A stretch of 64,000 nt of DNA from CAZICM01 sp964537685 (lineage in GTDB: Bacteria > Myxococcota_A > Polyangia > Polyangiales > Polyangiaceae). The stretch spans positions 1 through 64,000 of the forward strand of contig CAZICM010000015.1 in assembly GCA_964537685.1 (NCBI GenBank). The letters run 5' to 3'. Both the position numbers and the translations under genes were made by a program. The notes under the pieces were generated by a model, which worked only from the letters and a program-made list of their open reading frames with translations, was not told the origin of the DNA and did not search any database. Shown in pieces: positions 38,815-47,592 of this stretch (its first letter is position 1; every line of letters begins with the position of its first letter).

Positions 38815-40032
38815 TTAGGTTGTAGCGCGCTGATGGGCAAGTTGCCGCCAGTGGTGCAATACACGGGCTGTCATCAAATGTTCCGGGCCAAGACGCGCTT
38901 CTTTGTCGTTCTTCAGCGTGGCCACGACTTCGGCGATGGATGACTGAAGGCCATCTTGGAAAGCTTTCCGTTCCCGATCGCGTCCTGAAACCTTTGGAGC
39001 CGCATCTAAATAGGCTTGCGCAAAAGGCCAGATGTCTTTCTCTTTCAAGCCGGGCAAGTCTATAGTCGTACCCAGGCGCCGCCATAAAGCTCGATAATCC
39101 TGTTGCAACCGATCCTCGGCGGAACCCGAAACCAGGGCCACCTCCGTATTCCAGGCCAAAAGTACCGCAATAGGCGCGCCCTCATAGGCCAAATCAATCA
39201 GCAACCGGAGATCCGTCAGAAAACGCGCGCGGCGGCCCGGCGTAATCACATGCGGACGATACAGTTCCTCCAACTGATCGAGCAAGACAAACCATACCTT
39301 AACAAGCCCCGCCGCCTGTCCCATTCGCAGCAAGTCGGCCACGGCCCGCACAGCCTGCCCTTCTCCATCGAGAGCGCTGCTGACCCCGATTTTGCCCCGC
39401 TGTGCCGGCGTTGTAGGTCCGCGCAACAACCAGGTGGCCAAGAGTTTTCTGGCCTCCGCCTCCGCTCGTGTATCCTTCATTCCTATCAGCTTCTGCAGGG
39501 GCGCCCGCAACGGACTTTCAGATCCAAGCCTTTCCATGGCTTCATGAATAGCGTTTCGATGATGGAGAAGCCGTTCGGCGCTCACCAAGCGATCCAGAAG
39601 CGGTATCTGCGAGGACATTTCCGGCCGCAGAGGCGTCTGCCTATCTCCCTCGGGAAGCGAATGCAATAGCAGGGTGGCCAACAGCAGATTCTTCATGCTC
39701 TCTTCGGTAAGCGCCCGGCGACAAACAAAAATCCGTTCCCCGCCGGCCTCAAGCCCGTCCTGAATCGCCTTGAGCAGATGCGTTTTGCCGACGCCAATCG
39801 TACCCCGAATGGCCAAGGGAGTGACAGGATCACCGAGCGCAAGATTCTGGGTTCGCTCTAGCCAAGTATTAATTCGTTCAAGTTCCCCTTCCATATGGCC
39901 TGAGTACAAAACACCCCGCTCAAGACCGGGCTCAGGGAATGGATTCCCCACGAAACCATGCCGTTCAAAGCGTGCCCGCTCGCTCGATTCTGAAGGCCCC
40001 TTGGGGCGGCCGAGCTGAAATACGCGGCTCAT
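38815..40032 (-). CDS. P-loop ATPase of a three-gene operon
   Basis: 405 residues, soluble. Residues 26-46 (GFVGNPFPEPGLERGVLYSG) resemble the lead-in of ORC/TniB-like ATPases. Walker A GTIGVGKT (77-84); Walker B VWFVLLDQLEEL (D252); AVLLAWNTEVALV looks like a sensor-1 strand. Overlaps the PIN gene upstream by four bases (ATGA). No family I can name precisely. Likely an ATP-driven regulator or loader for the PIN partner. Confidence 0.8.
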   Translation of the reverse strand: MSRVFQLGRPKGPSESSERARFERHGFVGNPFPEPGLERGVLYSGHMEGELERINTWLERTQNLALGDPVTPLAIRGTIGVGKTHLLKAIQDGLEAGGERIFVCRRALTEESMKNLLLATLLLHSLPEGDRQTPLRPEMSSQIPLLDRLVSAERLLHHRNAIHEAMERLGSESPLRAPLQKLIGMKDTRAEAEARKLLATWLLRGPTTPAQRGKIGVSSALDGEGQAVRAVADLLRMGQAAGLVKVWFVLLDQLEELYRPHVITPGRRARFLTDLRLLIDLAYEGAPIAVLLAWNTEVALVSGSAEDRLQQDYRALWRRLGTTIDLPGLKEKDIWPFAQAYLDAAPKVSGRDRERKAFQDGLQSSIAEVVATLKNDKEARLGPEHLMTARVLHHWRQLAHQRATT

Positions 40033-41960
40033 GGTAAAGCACCTCGATCGAGCAAAGCCCCTTGGTTCTTTAAATCCCGATAACCTTGGACGGTTTCATA
40101 GTCGACTGTATCAAGATCCCAGCCCTGGGGCGACAGGCGCACGATTTTTTGAACGTGCTTTCCAGTGCTTGATCCTCCCTTGCGAAATTCAATACCTGCG
40201 AACACGCCGCATGTTTCCATCCATGTCCAGCGCTCGATAGCGCGGGCTGGACTTACGCCCAGTTGCTTTAAAAAAACCTCTTCAAAAAGGTCCACAACGG
40301 GATAAGCCCCGCTGTCGGATGCGGGATGTTCAAAGCGGTTGACAACGGCGCGGCGAATATCGGTCATGGAAGGGTTTTCGCCGCCGGGATACCAATTACC
40401 TGAAATGCGAAGCCCCTGCCCCAATTGAGCGGCTAAGCTTCGGCCAAATTCCCGGGTAGTCTGAGGCCGTTTATTGGCGCTGTCAAAAAAATTGAGCGAT
40501 ATAATCTCCCGGAATGCACAATAGGGATAAAGCAAAGTGCCCAGCGCGTTCCAGTCGTTGGCAGCCCATACAGCGCGCAGCGTCGTTAACATCGCCCCGT
40601 CTTTGGGAAAAAAATCGTTATTATTGCGCGCGAGAAGCTCCAAGGCTTCCAACATTCGAAGCAGCGAATTCCAAGTATCCTCATGGGCGTCCTGCATCCG
40701 GCCGGGCCATATGATTACATCACCCAGCTTGGCCCCCACGAGTGCATACAGGGCATCGAGAAACAGGGCGGCGCTAAACCGATAATTCCTTGTATCATCC
40801 GGCAACGCGGGCCAGGGTGAAGGCGGAAACAGCGTCTGCTCCATGTCCGCTGTGCTTGGGCGGGAACGCACAGGAACATCTGGTACAGGGATGCTCGGTT
40901 TCGCCGGTCCAGCAGCATCGCCCGGCTTTTCGTCAATCGCGAGCCATGGATAGCGATAATCGCTGGGCCACATTTCCTTGCAAAACGCCGTTAATGTCCA
41001 GGTTTGGCCGGCCGCTGGGCGGGTCTGATCGAGGGCCTTTAGTTCGATTGAATCCGCGGCGCATAAAAGCTCCCAGACGAGGCGCACCGCACTGGGCCGG
41101 GGAAACGTACGGCCCTGATCCGCGCCGGGCCACCAAGATGTGGGGGTATACACAACGCCCGCTTTTAGCGGCCGAACATGGGCGCTGATCACGCTGCCCT
41201 CGGGCAATTCCGTGGTAGCCCGACGGGCAAGGCCGGTATCCCCTGTCACAAAGAAGCGCTCCAAACCATGAACCCGATCTTGAATGCTTCTGCGGACGTT
41301 GCGAAGAATGGCCGTATCCGATTCTGAAGTTTTTTTGCCGTCCTTTCCTCCCCGAGCCAGCAGGAGAGCCGTGTCATCCATCTCCAATTCTCGCCATAAG
41401 ATACGGCCCGCTTCGGGAAACTCCCGGAAGCGCATCGAAGCCAAATACACATGGCGGCTGCTCATTTGATCGGGGTTCCACGTTTTTAGGGGATCGCTCC
41501 ATTTGCTTTGATCCTGCTTGTCTTGAAGCTCGCGCAGTGTAACCGCCGTGGTCACCATATCACAGCGATCCGCAAAAAGACGGGCCAGCCAATGCCCAAT
41601 GCCCTCGACCATGGCATTGGTGTCCAAAATAAACTCCAGGCGTTTGCTGGTATCTTCGCGCAGGGAAATAAGCCGCTGCAACATGGCGGTTTCCATTGCC
41701 GGCAACAGAAAGCCTGCCCGCGTCAGCGCTTGCCCCCATATCGATGAGAGCTTCGATTCCTCGATCTTTGTCCCTTTTTGCCCAATGGCCGGCTCAGAAT
41801 AAGAGGGGTCATAACGAAACATCAGTGGATTCGTTTGCAAGATTCCAAGCTGACAAGTTATACCCCCACGCCACTGCAGCGTCACGGCGTAGCGTCCATT
41901 GGGAAGGTCTTGCCACCACAATTCGGCCTCCTCGGGGAGTGAACGGCGCTCAAGAGCCAT
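40029..41960 (-). CDS. Large PIN-domain nuclease-like protein
   Basis: 643 residues. A PIN domain at about 108-250: FILDTNAMVEG (D113), TLRELQDK (E144), ESDTAILRN (D215) and FFVTGDTGLARRA (D241) place all four acidic residues in the right order for metal-dependent RNA or DNA cleavage. The N-terminal about 100 residues and the C-terminal about 390 are unrecognised. ATG 41960 follows GGGAGGAGC and overlaps the small upstream gene by 11 bp; its end overlaps the ATPase start. The long C-terminus makes it unlike VapC toxins. Confidence 0.82.
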   Translation of the reverse strand: MALERRSLPEEAELWWQDLPNGRYAVTLQWRGGITCQLGILQTNPLMFRYDPSYSEPAIGQKGTKIEESKLSSIWGQALTRAGFLLPAMETAMLQRLISLREDTSKRLEFILDTNAMVEGIGHWLARLFADRCDMVTTAVTLRELQDKQDQSKWSDPLKTWNPDQMSSRHVYLASMRFREFPEAGRILWRELEMDDTALLLARGGKDGKKTSESDTAILRNVRRSIQDRVHGLERFFVTGDTGLARRATTELPEGSVISAHVRPLKAGVVYTPTSWWPGADQGRTFPRPSAVRLVWELLCAADSIELKALDQTRPAAGQTWTLTAFCKEMWPSDYRYPWLAIDEKPGDAAGPAKPSIPVPDVPVRSRPSTADMEQTLFPPSPWPALPDDTRNYRFSAALFLDALYALVGAKLGDVIIWPGRMQDAHEDTWNSLLRMLEALELLARNNNDFFPKDGAMLTTLRAVWAANDWNALGTLLYPYCAFREIISLNFFDSANKRPQTTREFGRSLAAQLGQGLRISGNWYPGGENPSMTDIRRAVVNRFEHPASDSGAYPVVDLFEEVFLKQLGVSPARAIERWTWMETCGVFAGIEFRKGGSSTGKHVQKIVRLSPQGWDLDTVDYETVQGYRDLKNQGALLDRGALP

Positions 41961-42378
41961 GATGCTCCTCCCAAGTTACCCGCAGTTTATGGTGAACGCC
42001 CAACATGGCCTCCAAGAAATCCAAAGCGGACAGAAACACAGACCCCGCGTCAACCACTTCATATTCATCAGACGGCTGCGAGGAGCTCATCGCTGAAAGC
42101 ATCCACCGGGAATCCTGGTGAAGCTGTTTAAGAGAAATAGGATCTTGATCCGAAAGCAAGCGTCCTTCCCAAAGCTCGGATGCATAATTATCCCGCAGGC
42201 TTCTGAGATCATCCCGGGACAATTCACCGGGGGGAAAAGACGCATCCAACATCGAAAACAAAAGGACAATTCCCTCAAGAACCCGTACCTGGCCTGCGTC
42301 TGGGCCCGGCTCTAAGGTGTCGCGTCCAACAACGATCTCCAATCGGAGCTTTTTGGGCAACCGCGTCGCCAATGTCAT
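41950..42378 (-). CDS. Small protein, first gene of the PIN/ATPase operon
   Basis: 142 residues, mixed alpha/beta, no membrane segment (TLATRLPKKLRLEIVVGRDT at the start; VLEGIVLLFSMLDASFPPG; ends WEEHHGS). No domain recognised. Its stop lies inside the PIN start region (11-bp overlap), so expression is coupled. It may be a sensor, adaptor or specificity subunit. No clear ribosome site precedes ATG 42378. Confidence 0.7.
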   Translation of the reverse strand: MTLATRLPKKLRLEIVVGRDTLEPGPDAGQVRVLEGIVLLFSMLDASFPPGELSRDDLRSLRDNYASELWEGRLLSDQDPISLKQLHQDSRWMLSAMSSSQPSDEYEVVDAGSVFLSALDFLEAMLGVHHKLRVTWEEHHGS

Positions 42379-42517
42379 CGTATGAGCTGCTTATGCGTTT
42401 TTTTTACAGGTGTCAACAAAATAACCCCTTTCGATTTACCCGCTCCTCATATAGAATCCAACACCCCATAACCGGCACAACCGCCCATCCCACGGATGAA
42501 AACCCTTGGAGCGCCGA

Positions 42518-45439
42518 ATGAGCCTCTCCAAAACATGGAATCGTTTGCCCCACAACTCATCGGCCTTGATGTGGACCACAACCCTTCTCCTCTTCACCTC
42601 ACTCCTCTTCGCCATGGGCTGCGCAACCGGTGAAACCGGCGCAACAGGCGGAGGCCAAAGCCCTGGAACAGGCGGGGCCGCAGGCGCAGGCGGTCAAGGC
42701 GGGGCCGCAGGCGCAGGCGGTGATCAAGGCGGCGCAGGAGGTACAGGAGGTCAAGGCGGCGCAGGAGGCGCAGGAGGCGCAGGAGACGCAGGCGCCGGTC
42801 AAGGCGGCACGGGAGGCACAGCAGGCCAAGGCGGCGCAGGTGGCCAAGGCGGCGGTGGATTTATGCCTCCTCTTGGAACAGCCGACTACCCATCCGAAAC
42901 CGAACAAAACAACCTGTTCGTCAGCGCCGACGCCTTCGACCCCCTCACCAAAGGCTTCACCGGCTCAATACATCCCTTGGGTGACGTCGACATCTACACC
43001 ATCAACGTCACCACACCCGGCTCCAGCCTCAGCGCTCATATCAGCGACGGCATGGGAGGCTGCCCCCCCAATACCAACGCATTCCTGCGTATCTTCGACC
43101 AAAACAAAGCGCTTATGGCCAGCGCAAAAAACGGCTGCCCCACCCTCAACGCAGGCATCGAACCCTCTTTGGCCTCGCTGGCCGCAGGCACCTATTATAT
43201 CCAAGTCGAAAGCGCCACCATCGCCACCATCCCCTTCTATATCCTCGAAATCAACCTAGCCGGCCCCGGATGCGGCGATGGCTTGATTCAGCCCATCAGC
43301 GGCGAACAATGCGACGATGGCAATACCGTATCGGGCGATGGATGCTCCGATACCTGCCAAATCGAAGTCGTATGCGGCGATTTCGTACTCCATGTCGTCG
43401 CCGGCGAACAATGCGACGACGGCAACACCACATCCGGCGATGGTTGCTCCGATACCTGTCAAATTGAAGGAGCAAACTATCTCAATGAAATAGAACCCAA
43501 CAGCGACGCCCTTTCTGCCAATTCCACCGATGGATTCGATGGTGTTGTCGCCTCAATCGTGCCCGCCGGCGACCAGGATTTTTATTCATTCACCGTGACG
43601 GTTCCCAATTCATCCGTATATATCGAAGTCAGCGACGGCAAAGGCGGCTGCCCTCTTGGATTTGACTCAAAAATCTATCTCTATCCGCCCATGTCCAATA
43701 TCCCCGTCGCCTCCGACGACGACCAAGGCCAAGGAGCCTGCTCGCTGATTTCACCAGCGCTTTATCCAGGCGCCGCCAATTTGGCCGTGGGTGTGTACAC
43801 CATCAAAGTCGAGGAATACCTCAACGACGAAGCCCAGCCATTTTATATCTTGCTCGTTCAAGTCAACCCGCCTGGATGCGGCGATTTTATCGTCAGCGCA
43901 GGCGAACAATGCGACGATGGCAATACCCTTTCAGGCGACGGCTGCTCCGACACCTGCCAAGTCGAAGCCATTTGCGGCGATGGAACGATTCAGGCCGCCG
44001 GCGGCGAACAATGCGACGACGGCAATACCGCTTCAGGCGATGGCTGCTCCGATTTCTGTCAGATTGAAGGCAAAAACTATTTTAGTGAAATCGAATCCAA
44101 CAACGCCAATCCCAACGATATCAACGGCTATGACGGCGTAGTGGGTTCCATTGGTGTTGTCGGCGATATCGACCGTTTCTCCTTCGATGTCACCGTTCCA
44201 GGCTCCACCGTTACCCTCCGCATCGGCGATGGCCTAGGCGGATGTCCCGCGGGCTTCGATTCAAAAATGACTTTATTCGACGGCAATGGCGTCCTCTTAA
44301 GCATGGACGACGACGACGGCGAAGCCGCCTGCTCGCTCATTTCTCCGCTGCTCGATATCGGCGCTCAAAACCTTCCCGCAGGCACCTACAGCGTTCTCGT
44401 CGAAGAATATGGCGGCAATGCAACCGCGCCCTTCTATATCCTCGATGTGCTGATCAGCCCGCCCGGATGCGGCGACAGCCTGCTGCAGATGGGCGAACAA
44501 TGCGACGACGGCAATACCGCTTCAGGCGATGGCTGCTCCGATACTTGTTTCTTCGAAGCCAATTACACAACCGAAACCGAACCCAACAATATGGTCCCCA
44601 ATGCCATCGATGGCTTCGACGGCGTGATCGCTTCCATTTCGCCGATTGGCGACGCCGACCTGTTCTCCTTTAACGTCACCGTTCCAGGCAGCTCCGTCAG
44701 CCTGCGCGTCGCTAATGGAATCGGCAAATGCCCCGCCGGCTTCGATTCCGAAATGACACTCTACGACGCCCAATTTGCTCAGCTTGCCTACAACGACAAT
44801 GGGATTGGCCTCGCCAGTTGTTCGGCCATCACACCCGCATCGCATCCGATTGCGGCCAGCCTCCCCGCGGGCAATTACATCGTAAAGGTCAACGAATTCG
44901 CCAACAACGAAACCGAACCTGTTTACGTCCTCGAAGTGGATATCAAACCGCCCGGCTGCGGCGACGGCGTGCGGGCCGCCTTGGAAGAATGCGACGATGG
45001 CAATCAAGTGCCCGGCGATGGATGCGACGCTCAATGCCTGTCCGAACCGCCTTGGGAAATCGAATCCAACAACACGATGGCCGAGCCCACCGTGCCATGG
45101 GCCGGATTTGGCCATTGGCGCGGCGCCATCAAACCCATCGGCGATGTCGACTGGTATGTCTTCAACTACGCGCTCGCGGGCACGGCGCTCACCATCAAAA
45201 CCAGCAATATCGGCGACCTAAACACCTGCGGCTTCGATACCGTGATTCACCTGGTAAACAGCGCCGGCCAAGAACTCGTATCCGACGACGACGACGGCCC
45301 TGGAAGCTGTTCGCTGCTCAGCCCGGCCACCGACCCCATTCTCAACAACCTGCCCCTCGACACCTATTATATTTGGGTGCAGCGATTCGCGAATACAGCC
45401 GAAATCCCAGGCTATCAGTTGAATCTCAGCATCCAGTAA
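42518..45439 (+). CDS. Lipoprotein with alternating PPC and DUF4215-type repeats
   Basis: 973 residues from ATG 42518 (GGAG upstream). Lipobox LLFAMGC-ATG, a Gly/Ala/Gln linker (AGGQGGAAGAGG), then five pre-peptidase-type beta domains (for example IDGFDGVIASISPIGDADLF, SLRVANGIGKCPAGF) separated by six Cys-rich motifs of the CGDG...EQCDDGN...GDGCSDTC kind (myxobacterial DUF4215-like). No enzyme motif, so probably a structural or ligand-binding surface lipoprotein. Divergent from the PIN operon, sharing a 139-bp promoter region. Confidence 0.88.
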   Translation: MSLSKTWNRLPHNSSALMWTTTLLLFTSLLFAMGCATGETGATGGGQSPGTGGAAGAGGQGGAAGAGGDQGGAGGTGGQGGAGGAGGAGDAGAGQGGTGGTAGQGGAGGQGGGGFMPPLGTADYPSETEQNNLFVSADAFDPLTKGFTGSIHPLGDVDIYTINVTTPGSSLSAHISDGMGGCPPNTNAFLRIFDQNKALMASAKNGCPTLNAGIEPSLASLAAGTYYIQVESATIATIPFYILEINLAGPGCGDGLIQPISGEQCDDGNTVSGDGCSDTCQIEVVCGDFVLHVVAGEQCDDGNTTSGDGCSDTCQIEGANYLNEIEPNSDALSANSTDGFDGVVASIVPAGDQDFYSFTVTVPNSSVYIEVSDGKGGCPLGFDSKIYLYPPMSNIPVASDDDQGQGACSLISPALYPGAANLAVGVYTIKVEEYLNDEAQPFYILLVQVNPPGCGDFIVSAGEQCDDGNTLSGDGCSDTCQVEAICGDGTIQAAGGEQCDDGNTASGDGCSDFCQIEGKNYFSEIESNNANPNDINGYDGVVGSIGVVGDIDRFSFDVTVPGSTVTLRIGDGLGGCPAGFDSKMTLFDGNGVLLSMDDDDGEAACSLISPLLDIGAQNLPAGTYSVLVEEYGGNATAPFYILDVLISPPGCGDSLLQMGEQCDDGNTASGDGCSDTCFFEANYTTETEPNNMVPNAIDGFDGVIASISPIGDADLFSFNVTVPGSSVSLRVANGIGKCPAGFDSEMTLYDAQFAQLAYNDNGIGLASCSAITPASHPIAASLPAGNYIVKVNEFANNETEPVYVLEVDIKPPGCGDGVRAALEECDDGNQVPGDGCDAQCLSEPPWEIESNNTMAEPTVPWAGFGHWRGAIKPIGDVDWYVFNYALAGTALTIKTSNIGDLNTCGFDTVIHLVNSAGQELVSDDDDGPGSCSLLSPATDPILNNLPLDTYYIWVQRFANTAEIPGYQLNLSIQ

Positions 45440-45450
45440 GACAGCCTTTT

Positions 45451-45954
45451 TTATTCCGCCTTCACGGCGCTCCTCTTCCCCAAACGCAAAGCCCTTCGCT
45501 CCGAAGCCGCCCGCGCCAGCGCCGCATCTTCTTCGCTCATCACAAGCAACGAAGGCACAGAGACAGGCTTTCGTTCGGCATCCACCGCCACAAAGGTCAT
45601 AAACGCACGCACACAAGGCCAAGTCTCGCCCGTCAGCGAATCTTCGCCCGACACCTTCACCAAAATCTCAATCGACGAACGGAACGCCGCCGTTATCCGC
45701 GCCTGAATAAGAGCCACCTGCCCAACCTTAATCGAACGCTCAAACGACAAATCATCGATACCCGCCGTCACCGCGATATGCCCCGTATGCCGCTGCGCGC
45801 ACATCGCCGCGCACACATCCATCCAAGCCAGCACCTGCCCGCCAAACACATTGCCCAGCACGTTGGCATGGGTCGGAAGCACATACTCCGTCATGGTGGT
45901 CAGCGATTCGGAAGATTTTTTTGCCGCACGATTTTGCTGGATATCCATGGCCAT
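45451..45954 (-). CDS. yciA: Acyl-CoA thioesterase, hotdog fold (YciA-like)
   Basis: 167 residues. THANVLGNVFGGQVLAWMD is the characteristic YciA/BACH catalytic region (Asn and Asp after the GG turn), followed by the AVTAGIDDLSFERSIKVGQV and RAFMTFVAVDAE strands. It hydrolyses acyl-CoA to free acid and CoA. Start may be ATG 45954 or 45948; it lies 25 bp from the divergent bcp gene. Confidence 0.87.
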   Translation of the reverse strand: MAMDIQQNRAAKKSSESLTTMTEYVLPTHANVLGNVFGGQVLAWMDVCAAMCAQRHTGHIAVTAGIDDLSFERSIKVGQVALIQARITAAFRSSIEILVKVSGEDSLTGETWPCVRAFMTFVAVDAERKPVSVPSLLVMSEEDAALARAASERRALRLGKRSAVKAE

Positions 45955-45979
45955 TCATCTACAACAGAGAACCAACACG

Positions 45980-46510
45980 ATGACAACAGCTAAAACAACG
46001 AAGAAAATCGCCCCCAACACCGGCTCAACCGAACCCGCAAGCTCCGGCGCCTCCGCGGGCAGAGAAAAAGCGCCTGACTTCAGCCTTGACGCCGATGACG
46101 GGAAAAAAGTATCCCTCAAGGATTTCGCGGGGAAGAACATTGTTTTGTATTTCTATCCCAAAGACAACACGCCCGGCTGCACCCGCCAAGCCTGTGCCTT
46201 TCAGGCAGAGATTGCAGCCATCGCCGCGAAAGGAGCCCTGGTTGTCGGCGTGAGCCGCGATTCCGTCAAAAGCCATCTTGGCTTCAGGGCCAAATACAGC
46301 CTCACCTTTCCCTTGCTTTCCGATCCCGATGCCCAGGTGCACAAAGCCTATGGCGCGTGGGGCACCAAGAAAAGCTATGGAAAGGAAACGACAGGCGTTC
46401 TCCGCTCAACCATTCTCATCGACAAGAACGGCCACATTGCCAAGCGTTTTATGAATGTGAAGGTCGACGGCCACGCCGAGGCTGTGCTGAAGGCTCTAAA
46501 CGAGCTCTAA
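45980..46510 (+). CDS. bcp: Peroxiredoxin Bcp (thiol peroxidase)
   Basis: 176 residues from ATG 45980. AhpC/TSA fold: APDFSLDADDGKKVSLKDF, YFYPKDNTPGCTRQACAF with peroxidatic C67 and resolving C72 five residues later as in Bcp, then GVSRDSVKSHLGFRAKY and STILIDKNGHIAKRF. Reduces H2O2 and organic peroxides using thioredoxin. The N-terminal about 28 residues (Thr/Lys/Ala-rich) are an unusual extension, with no signal peptide. Confidence 0.93.
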   Translation: MTTAKTTKKIAPNTGSTEPASSGASAGREKAPDFSLDADDGKKVSLKDFAGKNIVLYFYPKDNTPGCTRQACAFQAEIAAIAAKGALVVGVSRDSVKSHLGFRAKYSLTFPLLSDPDAQVHKAYGAWGTKKSYGKETTGVLRSTILIDKNGHIAKRFMNVKVDGHAEAVLKALNEL

Positions 46511-46513
46511 ACA

Positions 46514-47011
46514 TCAGGTTTCGGCCTTGGGTTCCTGCCCGTGCGGCTCCGTCTTGCGGCGCCCCCTCACCAGAGGCTCTGTCAAGAAATAATCGCGAAT
46601 GCCCCGATCGGAACGGCGCACCACATCTTCCAGCGACAACTTTTCCAGCACAGCCAAAAAAGCATCCCGGGCCTCCCACAGCGCGTCTTTTAGAGCGCAC
46701 GCGGGCAGAATCGGACAGGTATTGGTAACGGGATTAAAACACTCGACCAAATCGAGATGAGGCTCCGTCCGGCGCACGACCTCGCCGATCCGGATTTGCG
46801 CGGGATGACGCGCCAAGGTTAATCCACCCGAGCGCCCCGCGCGCACATCGATATAGCCATGCTTGCCCAGCGCTTGAACGACGCGCACCAGATGATTTTT
46901 TGAAATGCCATAGGCATCGCTGATCTCCGCGGTGGAGACCAAACGATCATCATGCACGGCGAGATATAGAAGCACCCGAAGTGAATAATCGGCATGAAGA
47001 GTAAGGTGCAT
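46514..47011 (-). CDS. nsrR: Rrf2-family regulator, NsrR-type (NO-sensing iron-sulfur)
   Basis: 165 residues from ATG 47011 (MHLTLHADYSLRVLLYLAVH). A winged-helix Rrf2 domain with GISKNHLVRVVQALGKHGYI, then Cys ligands C91, C99, C105 (C-X7-C-X5-C) and Asp8, the ligand set described for NsrR with [4Fe-4S]. Predicted to repress NO-detoxification genes and to be released by nitric oxide. The truncated hemoglobin gene lies directly upstream on the same strand (78 bp), matching that role. Converges with bcp. Confidence 0.9.
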   Translation of the reverse strand: MHLTLHADYSLRVLLYLAVHDDRLVSTAEISDAYGISKNHLVRVVQALGKHGYIDVRAGRSGGLTLARHPAQIRIGEVVRRTEPHLDLVECFNPVTNTCPILPACALKDALWEARDAFLAVLEKLSLEDVVRRSDRGIRDYFLTEPLVRGRRKTEPHGQEPKAET

Positions 47012-47088
47012 AACGAGCCGCTTCACCCTATAGCCCAATGGCATTTAGGATGAACGAATTATTTTTGCGGCGTGCGGTATGGGGGAAG

Positions 47089-47478
47089 CTATGCGGGCGT
47101 GCGGCCAAGCACATCATCGCGCACACTTTCGGCGATCTTGGCCACTTCTTGAATTTGTGAATCCCCGACGCCCATTTCCTTAAGAGTAGCGCCGAGCAAT
47201 TCGACAATAACATCGAAATGCGAATCCCCGAGCTTCACACCATCGACGCCTTCGGTGGCCAGCCTTTCGTGGGCCTTGCGCATATTGCGTCCTGAATAAT
47301 TGGCTGGGCCGCCAAAAACCATGGTCAAAAATTTCTTTTGAGCCTTGGACTGGTGGGCCATGTCAACACCCTTAAAAAAAACGTTGACACGCGGATCGGC
47401 GATTACCTTCTTGTAAAACAAATCGACGGCCGCATCGACGGCCGGTTCCCCACCCAGTTGCTCGTACAAACTGCTCAT
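47089..47478 (-). CDS. glbN: Group I truncated hemoglobin
   Basis: 129 residues from ATG 47478 (GGAGG upstream). SLYEQLGGEPAVDAAVDLFY, VFFKGVDMAHQSKAQKKFL, FGGPANYSGRNMRKAH and LGDSHFDVIVELL (proximal His) match trHbN. Binds O2/NO and commonly converts NO to nitrate. The adjacent NsrR-type gene supports nitrosative-stress control. Confidence 0.92.
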   Translation of the reverse strand: MSSLYEQLGGEPAVDAAVDLFYKKVIADPRVNVFFKGVDMAHQSKAQKKFLTMVFGGPANYSGRNMRKAHERLATEGVDGVKLGDSHFDVIVELLGATLKEMGVGDSQIQEVAKIAESVRDDVLGRTPA

Positions 47479-47523
47479 TGCGACTTCCTCCAAGACGAGA
47501 CGAGATCAGACCAAAAGTGAGAT

Positions 47524-47541
47524 CCCAAATACATAATTGGG
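47524..47541. promoter_or_regulatory. Candidate Rrf2/NsrR operator before the hemoglobin gene
   Basis: CCCAAATACATAATTGGG is an 18-bp near-palindrome (two internal mismatched positions), located 46-63 bp upstream of the hemoglobin ATG. Size and A/T-rich centre resemble Rrf2-family operators, but it is not the classic E. coli NsrR motif. Confidence 0.4.
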
Positions 47542-47592
47542 TATCCCTTCGTCAAGCGCGGTGTGCTTTGGTACGCGCGTAATTCGCTCTAT

